From contig PNNE01000413.1 in NCBI GenBank assembly GCA_013824055.1, forward strand, positions 1 to 9,511: a DNA stretch of 9,511 nucleotides. Direction: 5' to 3'. The notes beneath the pieces were generated by a model. It ran no database searches and was not told where the DNA came from. It saw only the letters and a program-made list of their open reading frames with translations. Below, piece after piece: positions 1 through 6,617 of this stretch (positions within the stretch are counted from its first letter, which is position 1; every line of letters starts with the position of its first letter). The DNA comes from Rhodobacter sp. (GTDB lineage Bacteria > Pseudomonadota > Alphaproteobacteria > Rhodobacterales > Rhodobacteraceae). The translations under genes were made by a program, and so were the position numbers.

Positions 1-770
1 GCCGCCGCCCGGACCAGAGCGCCGATGCGCGTGGCGTCCGAAAGCCCCATGCGGAAGGCGGGACCCGAGACGGAGAGGCCCGCAACCGGCTCGCCATGCG
101 CGTTGAAGATCGGGGCGGCGACGCAGCGCATCCCCTCGGCGCGTTCCTGGTCGTCGATGGAAAAGCCCCGGTCGCGGGTGCGGGAAAGGTCACGCATCAG
201 GGCGCTGTCGCTGGTAAGGGTCAGCGAGGTGAACTTTTCCAGCCCCTTGCGGGCCAGGATGCCGCGGGTCTTTTCCTCGGGATACCAGGCCAGAAGCGCC
301 TTGCCGATCCCGCTGGAGTGCATCGGCGCGCGGGTGCCGGGCGGGAAGAAGGCGCGGATCGCCTCGTAGGTTTCGACCTGGGCGACGAAGAAGACCTCGT
401 CCCTGACCTCGATCCCCAGGTTCGCGGTCTCGCCGGTCTCGCGCATCAGGGCGTCCATCGGCTGGCGGGCGCGCTCGACGACCTTGGTGCGGCGCAGGAA
501 GGCGGACCCCACGCGAAAGGCGCCGGGGCCGATGTGCCAGAACTGGCCTGGCTCATCGACCTCGACCATGCCGTGGCCTTGCAGGGTGACCAGGGCGCGG
601 AAGACGGTGGCGATGGCCTCGCCGGTGTCCTCGGCGATTTCCGACAGGGTCCGGCCGGGGTGCAGGGCGACATGGGTCAGGATGTCCATGCCACGGTCCA
701 GCGCCTGCACCGTGTTCTGGTCGGTCTTGTCGTTGAACGCCTTGGGGCGGCCGCGGAGTTTCTGGGCCAT
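1..770 (-). CDS. bhcR: BhcR, IclR-family regulator of the beta-hydroxyaspartate cycle (3' end cut off)
   Basis: The reading frame starts at ATG 770-768 behind a strong AGGAGG (782-777, 6-base spacer) and stays open to the window edge, giving 256 visible residues (starting MAQKLRGRPKAF); only a short C-terminus can be missing for an IclR protein. The N-terminal winged helix-turn-helix covers about residues 20-82 (TLSEIAEDTGEAIATVFRAL forms the core HTH). The effector-binding domain follows, with the full IclR family signature at residues 202-223 (G202, D206, E209, C216, then VAAPIFN). Divergent placement 151 bases from bhcA and the whole bhc operon next door identify it as BhcR. From memory of the Paracoccus work, BhcR binds the bhc promoter and glyoxylate alters that binding. 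The family is sure; the specific role rests on context. Confidence 0.92.
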   Translation of the reverse strand, partial: MAQKLRGRPKAFNDKTDQNTVQALDRGMDILTHVALHPGRTLSEIAEDTGEAIATVFRALVTLQGHGMVEVDEPGQFWHIGPGAFRVGSAFLRRTKVVERARQPMDALMRETGETANLGIEVRDEVFFVAQVETYEAIRAFFPPGTRAPMHSSGIGKALLAWYPEEKTRGILARKGLEKFTSLTLTSDSALMRDLSRTRDRGFSIDDQERAEGMRCVAAPIFNAHGEPVAGLSVSGPAFRMGLSDATRIGALVRAA

Positions 771-847
771 TGGGGGCCTCCTGAGTGGATGAAAAAGCGC
801 AAGCTATTGACCGGGTTGAGGATTAGCACGCCTGAGGGGTAATGAAA

Positions 848-865
848 AATCTTTTCGAAAAAATT
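848..865. promoter_or_regulatory. Candidate BhcR operator (AT-rich near-palindrome)
   Basis: AATCTTTTCGAAAAAATT is an 18-base inverted repeat with one mismatched pair (851/862) around the perfect core TTTTCGAAAA (852-861). An overlapping second reading is GAAAA-ATC-TTTTC at 844-856. It is by far the most AT-rich patch in a GC-rich stretch and lies between the divergent bhcR and bhcA genes, just upstream of the likely bhcA promoter. IclR regulators bind such palindromes. Binding by BhcR is inferred; no footprint is visible from sequence. Confidence 0.5.
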
Positions 866-892
866 GCGATCATTGGTCGCGGGGCGTAGGTT
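864..892 (+). promoter_or_regulatory. Possible bhcA promoter (-35/-10)
   Basis: TTGCGA (864-869) and TAGGTT (887-892) are separated by 17 bases and would start transcription about 20 bases before the bhcA ATG. TATAAG at 894-899 is an alternative -10 but lacks a well-placed -35. The -35 overlaps the right edge of the candidate operator, as expected for a regulated promoter. The -10 is weak, so an activator would be needed if this is right. The motif GCGATC occurs at 866-871 and again at 899-904, about three helical turns apart. Confidence 0.3.
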
Positions 893-921
893 TTATAAGC
901 GATCTTTCAGGGAGTTGCCCG

Positions 922-2112
922 ATGTCCATGCAGAACCCCGTCTTCATCCCTGGCCCGACCAACATCCCCGACTCGGTGCGGAAAGCCTGCGACATGCCGA
1001 CGCTGGATCACCGCTCGCCCGCCTTTGCGCGGATGTTCAAGCCTGCGGTGGCCGGGGTGCGGCGGGTGCTGAAGCTGGCGGAGGGCGAGGTCATCGTGAT
1101 CCCCTCGACCGGGACCGGCGGCTGGGAAGCGGCGGTGACAAACACCCTTTCGCCGGGCGACACCGTGCTGGCGGCGCGGTTCGGGATGTTCAGCCACCGC
1201 TGGATCGACCTGTGCCAGCGCCACGGGCTGAACGTCCAGATCATCGAGACGCCCTGGGGGCAGGGGGCGCCGCTGGCGGCGATCGAGGCGGCGTTGCAGG
1301 CCGACCGCGCGGGCAGGATCAAGGCGGTGCTGGCGACCCACAACGAGACGGCGACGGGCGTGACCTCCGACATCGGCGGCATCCGGGCCGCGATGGATGC
1401 GGCAGGGCATGGGGCGATGCTGTTCGTGGACGGCGTGTCCTCCATCGCCTCGATGCCGTTCGACTTTGCCGGCTGGGGCGTCGATATCGCGGTGGCGGGC
1501 AGCCAGAAGGGCTTCATGCTGCCTGCGGGCCTGGCGATCCTGGGCATCAGCCCCAAGGCAATCGAGGCGATGGAGACAGCACGACTGCCAAGAACCTTCT
1601 TCGATTTCAAGGACATGCTCACGTCCTACGCGCGGGGCGGCTATCCCTACACCCCTGCCGCAGGCCTGATCGCGGGCCTGGCACATTCCATCGACTTGCT
1701 GGAAGCCGAAGGGCTGGACAACGTCTACGCCCGCCATCACCGCCTGGCCGAAGGCGTGCGCCGTGCGGTCTTTGCCTGGGGGCTGGAGCCTTTTGCGGCC
1801 TCGCCCGATCTCTATTCCGACACGGTGACGGCGGTGAAGGTTCCCCAAGGCTGCGATGGCACCGCGCTGGTCCAGCTGGCGGCGACGAAATACGGCATGG
1901 CCTTTGGCGTCGGCCTGGGCGAGGTCGCGGGCAAGGTCTTCCGCATCGGCCATCTGGGCATGCTGACCGAGGCGATGGTGCTGTCGGGCCTCTGCGTGGC
2001 CGAGATGTGCATGGCCGACCTCGGCTGGCCGGTGACGCTTGGGTCCGGCGTGGCGGCGGCGCAGGAGTATTATCGGGGCACGGTTCCGGCGATGGCGCTG
2101 GCGGCGGAATGA
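922..2112 (+). CDS. bhcA: BhcA, L-aspartate:glyoxylate aminotransferase
   Basis: This 396-residue PLP enzyme of the class V aminotransferase group (serine-glyoxylate/alanine-glyoxylate aminotransferase type) transfers the amino group of aspartate to glyoxylate, giving glycine and oxaloacetate, the output step of the BHAC. Visible motifs are the N-terminal FIPGPTNIP, the PLP phosphate loop STGTGGWE (62-69), HNETATGV, the cofactor-ring aspartate D170 in VDGVSS, the Schiff-base lysine K196 in GSQKG, and the carboxylate-binding arginine R341 in RIGHLG. The start at 922 has AGGGAG (909-914) seven bases upstream; an in-frame ATG at 928 has worse spacing. It is the first gene of the operon and ends one base before the bhcB start. 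Sequence alone would say serine-glyoxylate aminotransferase-like; the neighbours bhcB, bhcC and bhcD make BhcA the better call. Confidence 0.93.
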   Translation: MSMQNPVFIPGPTNIPDSVRKACDMPTLDHRSPAFARMFKPAVAGVRRVLKLAEGEVIVIPSTGTGGWEAAVTNTLSPGDTVLAARFGMFSHRWIDLCQRHGLNVQIIETPWGQGAPLAAIEAALQADRAGRIKAVLATHNETATGVTSDIGGIRAAMDAAGHGAMLFVDGVSSIASMPFDFAGWGVDIAVAGSQKGFMLPAGLAILGISPKAIEAMETARLPRTFFDFKDMLTSYARGGYPYTPAAGLIAGLAHSIDLLEAEGLDNVYARHHRLAEGVRRAVFAWGLEPFAASPDLYSDTVTAVKVPQGCDGTALVQLAATKYGMAFGVGLGEVAGKVFRIGHLGMLTEAMVLSGLCVAEMCMADLGWPVTLGSGVAAAQEYYRGTVPAMALAAE

Positions 2113-2113
2113 G

Positions 2114-3082
2114 ATGAAAGACATGGCCCTGCAAATCCCCACCTACGACGACATGATTGCTGCGCACGAGCGCATCCGTCCGCATATCCGCCAGACGCCG
2201 GTGCGGACCTCGGACCACCTGAATGAGCTTGCGGGCTGCGAGCTGTTCTTCAAGTGCGAGAACTTCCAGGAGCCGGGGGCCTTCAAGGTGCGTGGTGCGA
2301 CCAATGCTGTGTTCGGATTGACGGACGCGCAGGCGAAGAAGGGTGTGGCCACCCATTCGAGCGGCAACCATGCCTCGTGCCTGTCCTACGCCGCCATGCT
2401 GCGGGGCATCTCCTGCAACGTGGTCATGCCGCGCACCGCGCCGCAGGCGAAGAAGGACACCGTGCGCCGCTACGGCGGTGTGATCACCGAATGCGAGCCT
2501 TCGACCTCGTCCCGCGAGGCGACCTTTGCCGAGGTGCAGGCCCGCACCGGGGGCGATTTCGTCCATCCCTACAACGACCCCCGCGTGATCGCCGGGCAAG
2601 GCACCTGTTCGCGCGAATTCATGGAGCAGACCGGGGGCCTCGACATGGTGGTGGCCCCCATCGGCGGTGGCGGCATGATCTCGGGCACCTGTCTGACGCT
2701 GTCGACCCTTGCGCCGGAAACGAAGATCATCGCCGCCGAGCCGGACCAGGCCGACGACGCCTATCGCAGCTTCAAGGCCGGACATATCATCGCCGACGAC
2801 GCGCCGAAGACCATCGCCGACGGGCTTCTCGTCCCGCTGAAGGACCTGACCTGGCATTTCGTGTCGAACCACGTCAGCGAGATCTACACCGCCTCGGAAG
2901 ACGAGATCATCGACGCGATGAAGCTGACCTGGAAGCACCTGCGGGTGGTCATGGAACCCTCCAGCGCCGTGCCGCTGGCCGTGGTCCTGAAGAACCGTGC
3001 CGCCTTCCGGGGCAAGCGGGTGGGCATCATCATCACCGGCGGCAACGTCGATCTGGACAAACTTCCCTGGATGAAAGGCTGA
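2114..3082 (+). CDS. bhcB: BhcB, beta-hydroxyaspartate dehydratase
   Basis: This 322-residue fold-type II PLP enzyme (serine/threonine dehydratase, serine racemase group) removes water from (2R,3S)-beta-hydroxyaspartate to give iminosuccinate. It shows the Schiff-base lysine K58 in EPGAFKVRGA, SSGNHA (82-87) whose second Ser (S83) aligns with the proton-transfer serine of serine racemase, the PLP phosphate glycine loop GGGG (184-187) and a C-terminal TGGN. The start at 2114 has GGCGGA (2103-2108) five bases upstream and lies one base after the bhcA stop, so translation is probably coupled. ATG 2123 (MALQIP) is a possible alternative three residues in. The frame is open further upstream into bhcA, but that part is not homologous to the family. 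Without the neighbours, threonine dehydratase or hydroxyaspartate ammonia-lyase would be the call. Confidence 0.92.
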   Translation: MKDMALQIPTYDDMIAAHERIRPHIRQTPVRTSDHLNELAGCELFFKCENFQEPGAFKVRGATNAVFGLTDAQAKKGVATHSSGNHASCLSYAAMLRGISCNVVMPRTAPQAKKDTVRRYGGVITECEPSTSSREATFAEVQARTGGDFVHPYNDPRVIAGQGTCSREFMEQTGGLDMVVAPIGGGGMISGTCLTLSTLAPETKIIAAEPDQADDAYRSFKAGHIIADDAPKTIADGLLVPLKDLTWHFVSNHVSEIYTASEDEIIDAMKLTWKHLRVVMEPSSAVPLAVVLKNRAAFRGKRVGIIITGGNVDLDKLPWMKG

Positions 3083-3086
3083 TCCG

Positions 3087-4250
3087 ATGAACAAGCAGAC
3101 GAATTTCCAGGGCCTCGAAGTGGGTTACGACATCCCGGCCCTTCCGGGCATGGACGAGGCCGACATCCAGACGCCCTGCCTGGTCCTCGACCTCGACGCG
3201 CTGGAGCGGAACATCAAGAAGATGGGCAACTATGCCCGCGCGCACGGGATGCGGCACCGGGTGCATGGCAAGATGCACAAGTCGGTGGACGTGGCCTTGC
3301 TGCAAGAGCGTCTTGGCGGGTCCGTTGGCGTCTGCTGCCAGAAGGTCAGCGAAGCCGAGGTCTTTGCCCGCGGCGGCATCAAGGATGTGCTGGTGTCGAA
3401 CCAGGTCCGCGACCCGGCCAAGATCGACCGGCTGGCCCGGCTGCCGAAGCTGGGCGCCCGGACGATCTGCTGCGTCGACATGCTGGACAACGTGGCTGAT
3501 CTTTCGGCCGCGGCAGTGAAGCACGGCACCACCATCGAATGCCTGGTCGAGATCGACTGCGGCGCGGGGCGCTGTGGCGTGAAGACGACACCGGAAGTCG
3601 TGGCTCTTGCCAAGGCGATCGACGCCGCGCCGGGGCTGAAATTCTCCGGCATCCAGGCCTACCAGGGCGCCATGCAGCACCTGGACCGCTACGATGACCG
3701 CAAGGCCAAGATCGACCTTGCCGTGGCCCAGGTGAAGGACGCCGTGGATGCGCTGAAGGCCGAAGGGCTGGACTGCGACATCGTGGGCGGCGGCGGCACC
3801 GGCAGCTACTGTTTCGAAAGCACCTCGGGGGTTTACAACGAACTCCAGTGCGGCTCCTACGCCTTCATGGACGCGGATTACGGCCGCATCCTCGACAAGG
3901 ACGGCAAACGCATCGACCAGGGCGAATGGGAGAATGCGCTCTTCATCCTGACCTCGGTGATGAGCCACGCCAAGGCCGACAAGGCCATCGTGGATGCGGG
4001 TCTCAAGGCGCAATCCGTCGACAGCGGCCTGCCGGTGATCTTCGGGCGGACGGACGTGACATACGTCAAGTGCAGCGACGAACACGGCGTGGTCGAGGAC
4101 CCGCAGGGCGTGCTCAAGGTCAACGACAAGCTGAAGCTCGTCCCCGGCCACTGCGACCCGACCTGCAACGTGCATGACTGGTACGTTGGCGTCCGGGCTG
4201 GCCGCGTCGAGGTGGTCTGGCCGGTCTCGGCGCGGGGCAAGGCCTACTAG
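3087..4250 (+). CDS. bhcC: BhcC, beta-hydroxyaspartate aldolase
   Basis: This 387-residue fold-type III PLP enzyme (D-threonine aldolase/DSD1 type, alanine racemase-like N-terminal barrel) condenses glycine with glyoxylate to (2R,3S)-beta-hydroxyaspartate, the carbon-carbon bond step of the BHAC. Evidence is the family opening TPCLVLDLDALERNI (29-43), the PLP lysine K62 in RVHGKMHKS, the phosphate-binding GGGGTGSY (234-241), and the C-terminal metal-site motif PGHCDPTCN, where H355 and D357 match the divalent-metal ligands of D-threonine aldolases. The start at 3087 follows the bhcB stop by four bases, with GAAAGG (3073-3078) as ribosome binding site, so it is cotranscribed. A D-threonine or other 3-hydroxy-amino-acid aldolase would be the alternative from sequence only; the operon context settles it. 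Confidence 0.93.
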   Translation: MNKQTNFQGLEVGYDIPALPGMDEADIQTPCLVLDLDALERNIKKMGNYARAHGMRHRVHGKMHKSVDVALLQERLGGSVGVCCQKVSEAEVFARGGIKDVLVSNQVRDPAKIDRLARLPKLGARTICCVDMLDNVADLSAAAVKHGTTIECLVEIDCGAGRCGVKTTPEVVALAKAIDAAPGLKFSGIQAYQGAMQHLDRYDDRKAKIDLAVAQVKDAVDALKAEGLDCDIVGGGGTGSYCFESTSGVYNELQCGSYAFMDADYGRILDKDGKRIDQGEWENALFILTSVMSHAKADKAIVDAGLKAQSVDSGLPVIFGRTDVTYVKCSDEHGVVEDPQGVLKVNDKLKLVPGHCDPTCNVHDWYVGVRAGRVEVVWPVSARGKAY

Positions 4251-4285
4251 CCTTTCACATTGGCCCAAATATCCCACAGGGGGTC

Positions 4286-4306
4286 CGGGGGGTGTGAAAC
4301 CCCCCG
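4286..4306 (+). repeat. GC-rich intergenic hairpin between bhcC and bhcD
   Basis: CGGGGGGT and ACCCCCCG form a perfect 8-base-pair stem with a GTGAA loop, 35 bases after the bhcC stop and 29 bases before the bhcD start. There is no T-run after it, so it is not a standard intrinsic terminator. The surrounding block (about 4261-4306: CCCAAATAT, then a G-run and TCC before the stem) resembles a dispersed gene-end element I associate with Rhodobacteraceae genomes; that link is from memory. A role in protecting the bhcABC message or lowering bhcD expression is inferred. Confidence 0.6.
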
Positions 4307-4335
4307 CTCCGCCGATTGCCACAAAGGACTGCCTG

Positions 4336-5295
4336 ATGCTCATCCTCCCCGAGGCCCTGATCGCCTCGCTCGTGACGCCTGACGACGCCTTCCGGGCGGT
4401 GGAGGCCTGTTTCGCCGCGATGGCGCGCGGCGAGGCCACGAACTTCCCCGTTGTGCGCGAGGCGCTGGGCGAGGGGCGGCAATACGGTTTCAAGTCGGGT
4501 CTGGACCGGGCTGGCGGACAGTTGGGGGTAAAGGCGGGGGGCTATTTTCCGGGCAATGCGGCCAGGGGGATGATCAACCACCAGTCCTCGGTCTTCCTGT
4601 TCGATCCCGACACGGGGCGCCCGGTGGCGATGGTGGGCGGCAACCTGCTGACGGCGCTGCGGACGGCGGCTGCGTCAGCCATCGCCATCGACCGGCTTGC
4701 GCGACCTCGGGCGGATGTCCTGGGCATCGTCGGTGCGGGGCATCAGGCGGGCTTCCAGTTGCGGGCCGCAGCGCGGGTGCGGCGCTTCGAACGGGTGATC
4801 GCCTGGAACCTGCACCCCGAGATGCTGCCAAAGCTTGGCGCGGTGGCGGCCGAGCTTGGCCTGCCCTTCGAGCCGGTGGACCTGCCTCGGATGCGCGAGG
4901 CCGAAGTGATCGTGACGATCACCTCGTCGCCTGTCGCCAGCCTGCTGGCCCAGCATGTCTCGCCGGGCACGCATCTTTCGTGCATGGGCACCGACACCAG
5001 GGGCAAGCAGGAGGTCGACCCGGCCCTGGTCGCCGGGGCAGCGGTCTTCACCGACGAGGTTGCGCAGTCCGTGACCATCGGCGAAGCCCAGCATGCGGTC
5101 GGGGCGGGGCTGCTGGACGCCTCGGCCATCGTGCCCCTGGGCGATGTCCTGATCGGAAGGCACCCCGGCCGACAGTCAGAGGCCGAGATCACGGTCTTTG
5201 ACGGGACCGGGGTTGGGCTGCAGGACCTTGCCGTCGCGGCGGTCGCGGTCAAGCGGGCGCGCGAGCGGGGGCTGGGGATCGAGGTCGGCGTCTGA
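4336..5295 (+). CDS. bhcD: BhcD, iminosuccinate reductase
   Basis: This 319-residue member of the ornithine cyclodeaminase/mu-crystallin family reduces iminosuccinate to L-aspartate with NAD(P)H, closing the BHAC and refilling the amino donor for BhcA. The N-terminal substrate domain carries K66 in VKAGGYFPGN, the lysine conserved in this family. The Rossmann domain has GIVGAGHQA (130-138) after a beta strand, and the family motif EAQHAVGAG lies near the C-terminus. The start at 4336 has AAAGGA (4323-4328) with a 7-base spacer. The frame is open upstream through the hairpin, but those residues are low-complexity and unlike the family. It is separated from bhcC by 85 bases, unlike the tight bhcA-bhcB-bhcC junctions. 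Ornithine cyclodeaminase is unlikely given the context. Confidence 0.92.
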   Translation: MLILPEALIASLVTPDDAFRAVEACFAAMARGEATNFPVVREALGEGRQYGFKSGLDRAGGQLGVKAGGYFPGNAARGMINHQSSVFLFDPDTGRPVAMVGGNLLTALRTAAASAIAIDRLARPRADVLGIVGAGHQAGFQLRAAARVRRFERVIAWNLHPEMLPKLGAVAAELGLPFEPVDLPRMREAEVIVTITSSPVASLLAQHVSPGTHLSCMGTDTRGKQEVDPALVAGAAVFTDEVAQSVTIGEAQHAVGAGLLDASAIVPLGDVLIGRHPGRQSEAEITVFDGTGVGLQDLAVAAVAVKRARERGLGIEVGV

Positions 5296-5317
5296 GCATG
5301 GCCGATTTCCTGCGGAG

Positions 5318-5335
5318 CTCGGTCCGGGGTCCGAG
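5318..5335 (+). other. Weak hairpin in the bhcD to gap-like spacer
   Basis: CTCGG and CCGAG form a 5-base-pair stem with an 8-base loop, 22 bases after the bhcD stop. No T-run follows, so it is at best a poor terminator. The rest of the 158-base spacer (5296-5453) shows only a faint -35-like TTGAAG at 5384-5389 without a convincing -10, and a purine-rich ribosome binding region before 5454. Whether transcription from bhc continues into the next gene cannot be decided. Confidence 0.25.
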
Positions 5336-5453
5336 AGACTCCGGTGGCGGCACAGGTGGATTGTGCGGGGAACAAGAACGCCGTTGAAGCGCCACCCGGC
5401 CCGTGCTGAGACTGCGCCGAACGCGGGGGAGAGCAACGGGGCGGGAGAGCGGA

Positions 5454-6440
5454 ATGCGGGTCTTCATCAACGGGTTCGGGCGGATCGGGCGGTCGGTGCT
5501 GCGGGCCTACCTGCTGACGCCCGAGCGTTGGCCGGGGCTTCGGATCGTCGGGATCAACGACATCGCCACGCCCGAGATGTGCGCCTACCTCTTCGAGTAT
5601 GACTCGGTCTTCGGGCCGTGGAAGGGCGCGGTTTCGCTGGAGGATGACGCGCTGGTTGTCGACGGGCGGCGCGTGCCGCTGCACCGGACCGCGGATGCAT
5701 CGACGCTGGCCCTGACCGGCGTCGATCTGGTCATGGAATGTACCGGAAGGGCCGAGGCGCGGGAGGTGGCAGAGCGGGGGCTGCGGGCCGGTGCCGCGCG
5801 GGTGCTGGTGTCTGGGCCGTGCTCGGCGGCGGATGTGACGGTGGTGCTGGGGGCGAACGAGGGGGTGCTTGCGGGGCAGAGGATCGTCTCGAACGCATCC
5901 TGCACGACGAACGCGCTGGCTCCGCTGGCGCGGCTGATCCATGAAAACTGGGGGATCGTCACGGGGTCGATGACGACGATCCACTGCTATACCGGCAGCC
6001 AGCCGACGGTGGATGCGCCGGCGGCGGACTATCCGCGCAGCCGGGCGGCGGCCTTGTCGATGGTGCCGACCACGACCAGCGCCGCGCGGCTGCTGGACGG
6101 GGTCCTGCCAATGATCGCGGGGCGGATCGTGGCGCAGGCGGTGCGGGTGCCGGTCGCCTCGGTGTCTTGCGTGGATGTCCATCTGGTGACGTCAAGCCGA
6201 CCCTCGGTCGAGGAGGTCAACGCAGTCTTCCGGGCGGCGGCCCGCTCCGGCAGCGGCGTGATCGGGGCGACGGACCGGCCGCTGGTGTCCACCGACCTGC
6301 GGGCGCGGGCAGAGTCGGTGGTGATGGCCTGCCCGGAGACGAAGGTCTCCAACGGCGGGATGCTGCGGGTCTTCGGCTGGTATGACAACGAATGGGGGTT
6401 TTCCAACCGGATGCTGGACATGGCCCTGCGAATGGCGTGA
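5454..6440 (+). CDS. Divergent glyceraldehyde-3-phosphate dehydrogenase family protein (Gap/Epd-like)
   Basis: This 328-residue NAD(P)-dependent phosphorylating aldehyde dehydrogenase fold starts at 5454 behind GGGAG (5443-5447). The Rossmann motif INGFGRIGR opens the protein, with INDI and D36 at the adenosine-ribose position. The catalytic pair is C150 in SNASCTTN and H177 in TTIHCYT, at the normal 27-residue distance; R231 in VRVP is kept, and the C-terminus is NEWGFSNRMLDMALRMA. It departs from ordinary Gap in several places: A154 replaces Cys in SCTTNC, GSQ replaces NDQ after the active His, S209 replaces Gly in the TTTSAA phosphate loop (T208 kept), and the usual VVDLT reads CVDVH. The end resembles erythrose-4-phosphate dehydrogenase (Epd), while YT after the active His is Gap-like. 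It follows bhcD by 158 bases on the same strand. The family is certain; substrate and link to the BHAC are open. Confidence 0.85.
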   Translation: MRVFINGFGRIGRSVLRAYLLTPERWPGLRIVGINDIATPEMCAYLFEYDSVFGPWKGAVSLEDDALVVDGRRVPLHRTADASTLALTGVDLVMECTGRAEAREVAERGLRAGAARVLVSGPCSAADVTVVLGANEGVLAGQRIVSNASCTTNALAPLARLIHENWGIVTGSMTTIHCYTGSQPTVDAPAADYPRSRAAALSMVPTTTSAARLLDGVLPMIAGRIVAQAVRVPVASVSCVDVHLVTSSRPSVEEVNAVFRAAARSGSGVIGATDRPLVSTDLRARAESVVMACPETKVSNGGMLRVFGWYDNEWGFSNRMLDMALRMA

Positions 6441-6441
6441 G

Positions 6442-6456
6442 TGTCCAGGCTGGACA
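6442..6456. repeat. Perfect inverted repeat just after the gap-like gene
   Basis: TGTCCA-GGC-TGGACA begins two bases after the gap-like stop codon. The 6-base arms and 3-base loop could fold as a short hairpin in RNA, but no T-run follows. A protein-binding palindrome is equally possible. Confidence 0.35.
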
Positions 6457-6538
6457 GGCGCTGGAACGACAGGCATTTCAAAGGCTTGGCGCGGGCGATC
6501 AGGCTATGGAAGGGGTTGCCTTCGCGATGTTCGGACCG

Positions 6539-6615
6539 CTCGTCGGGGCCTTCGTTCCTCCTCGCTGGCGGCGCGCCGGGCACGTCCGACGAGAAGACGA
6601 AGTCGCACGAGGAGG
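6539..6615. repeat. Set of interleaved complementary words in the 6441-6617 spacer
   Basis: Three pairs of complementary words occur in the same order in both halves: CTCGTCGG (6539-6546) with CCGACGAG (6586-6593), CTTCGT (6550-6555) with ACGAAG (6597-6602), and CCTCCTCG (6557-6564) with CGAGGAGG (6608-6615). They are not nested, so they cannot all pair in one hairpin; they look more like related words placed on opposite strands. The 177-base spacer shows no gene and no clear terminator. Confidence 0.3.
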
Positions 6616-6617
6616 CG

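Noticed and set aside
864..2117. Plus-strand frame (417 residues) overlapping the bhc promoter and bhcA in another frame
   Set aside because: It is Gly/Arg/Ala-rich, has no ribosome binding site and begins inside the regulatory spacer; bhcA in the neighbouring frame has all family motifs.
907..2142. Long minus-strand open frame (411 residues) opposite bhcA
   Set aside because: It is rich in Arg, His and Gly with no recognisable domain, and it mirrors a gene with clear family motifs. It is a typical shadow in high-GC DNA.
5298..5387. Small open frame of 29 codons after bhcD
   Set aside because: There is no ribosome binding site, the composition is low in complexity, and it is not followed by related sequence; chance is the simpler explanation.
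4743..6182. Long minus-strand open frame (479 residues) across bhcD and the gap-like gene
   Set aside because: It spans two well-supported plus-strand genes and their spacer, has Arg/Pro/His-rich composition and no motifs.
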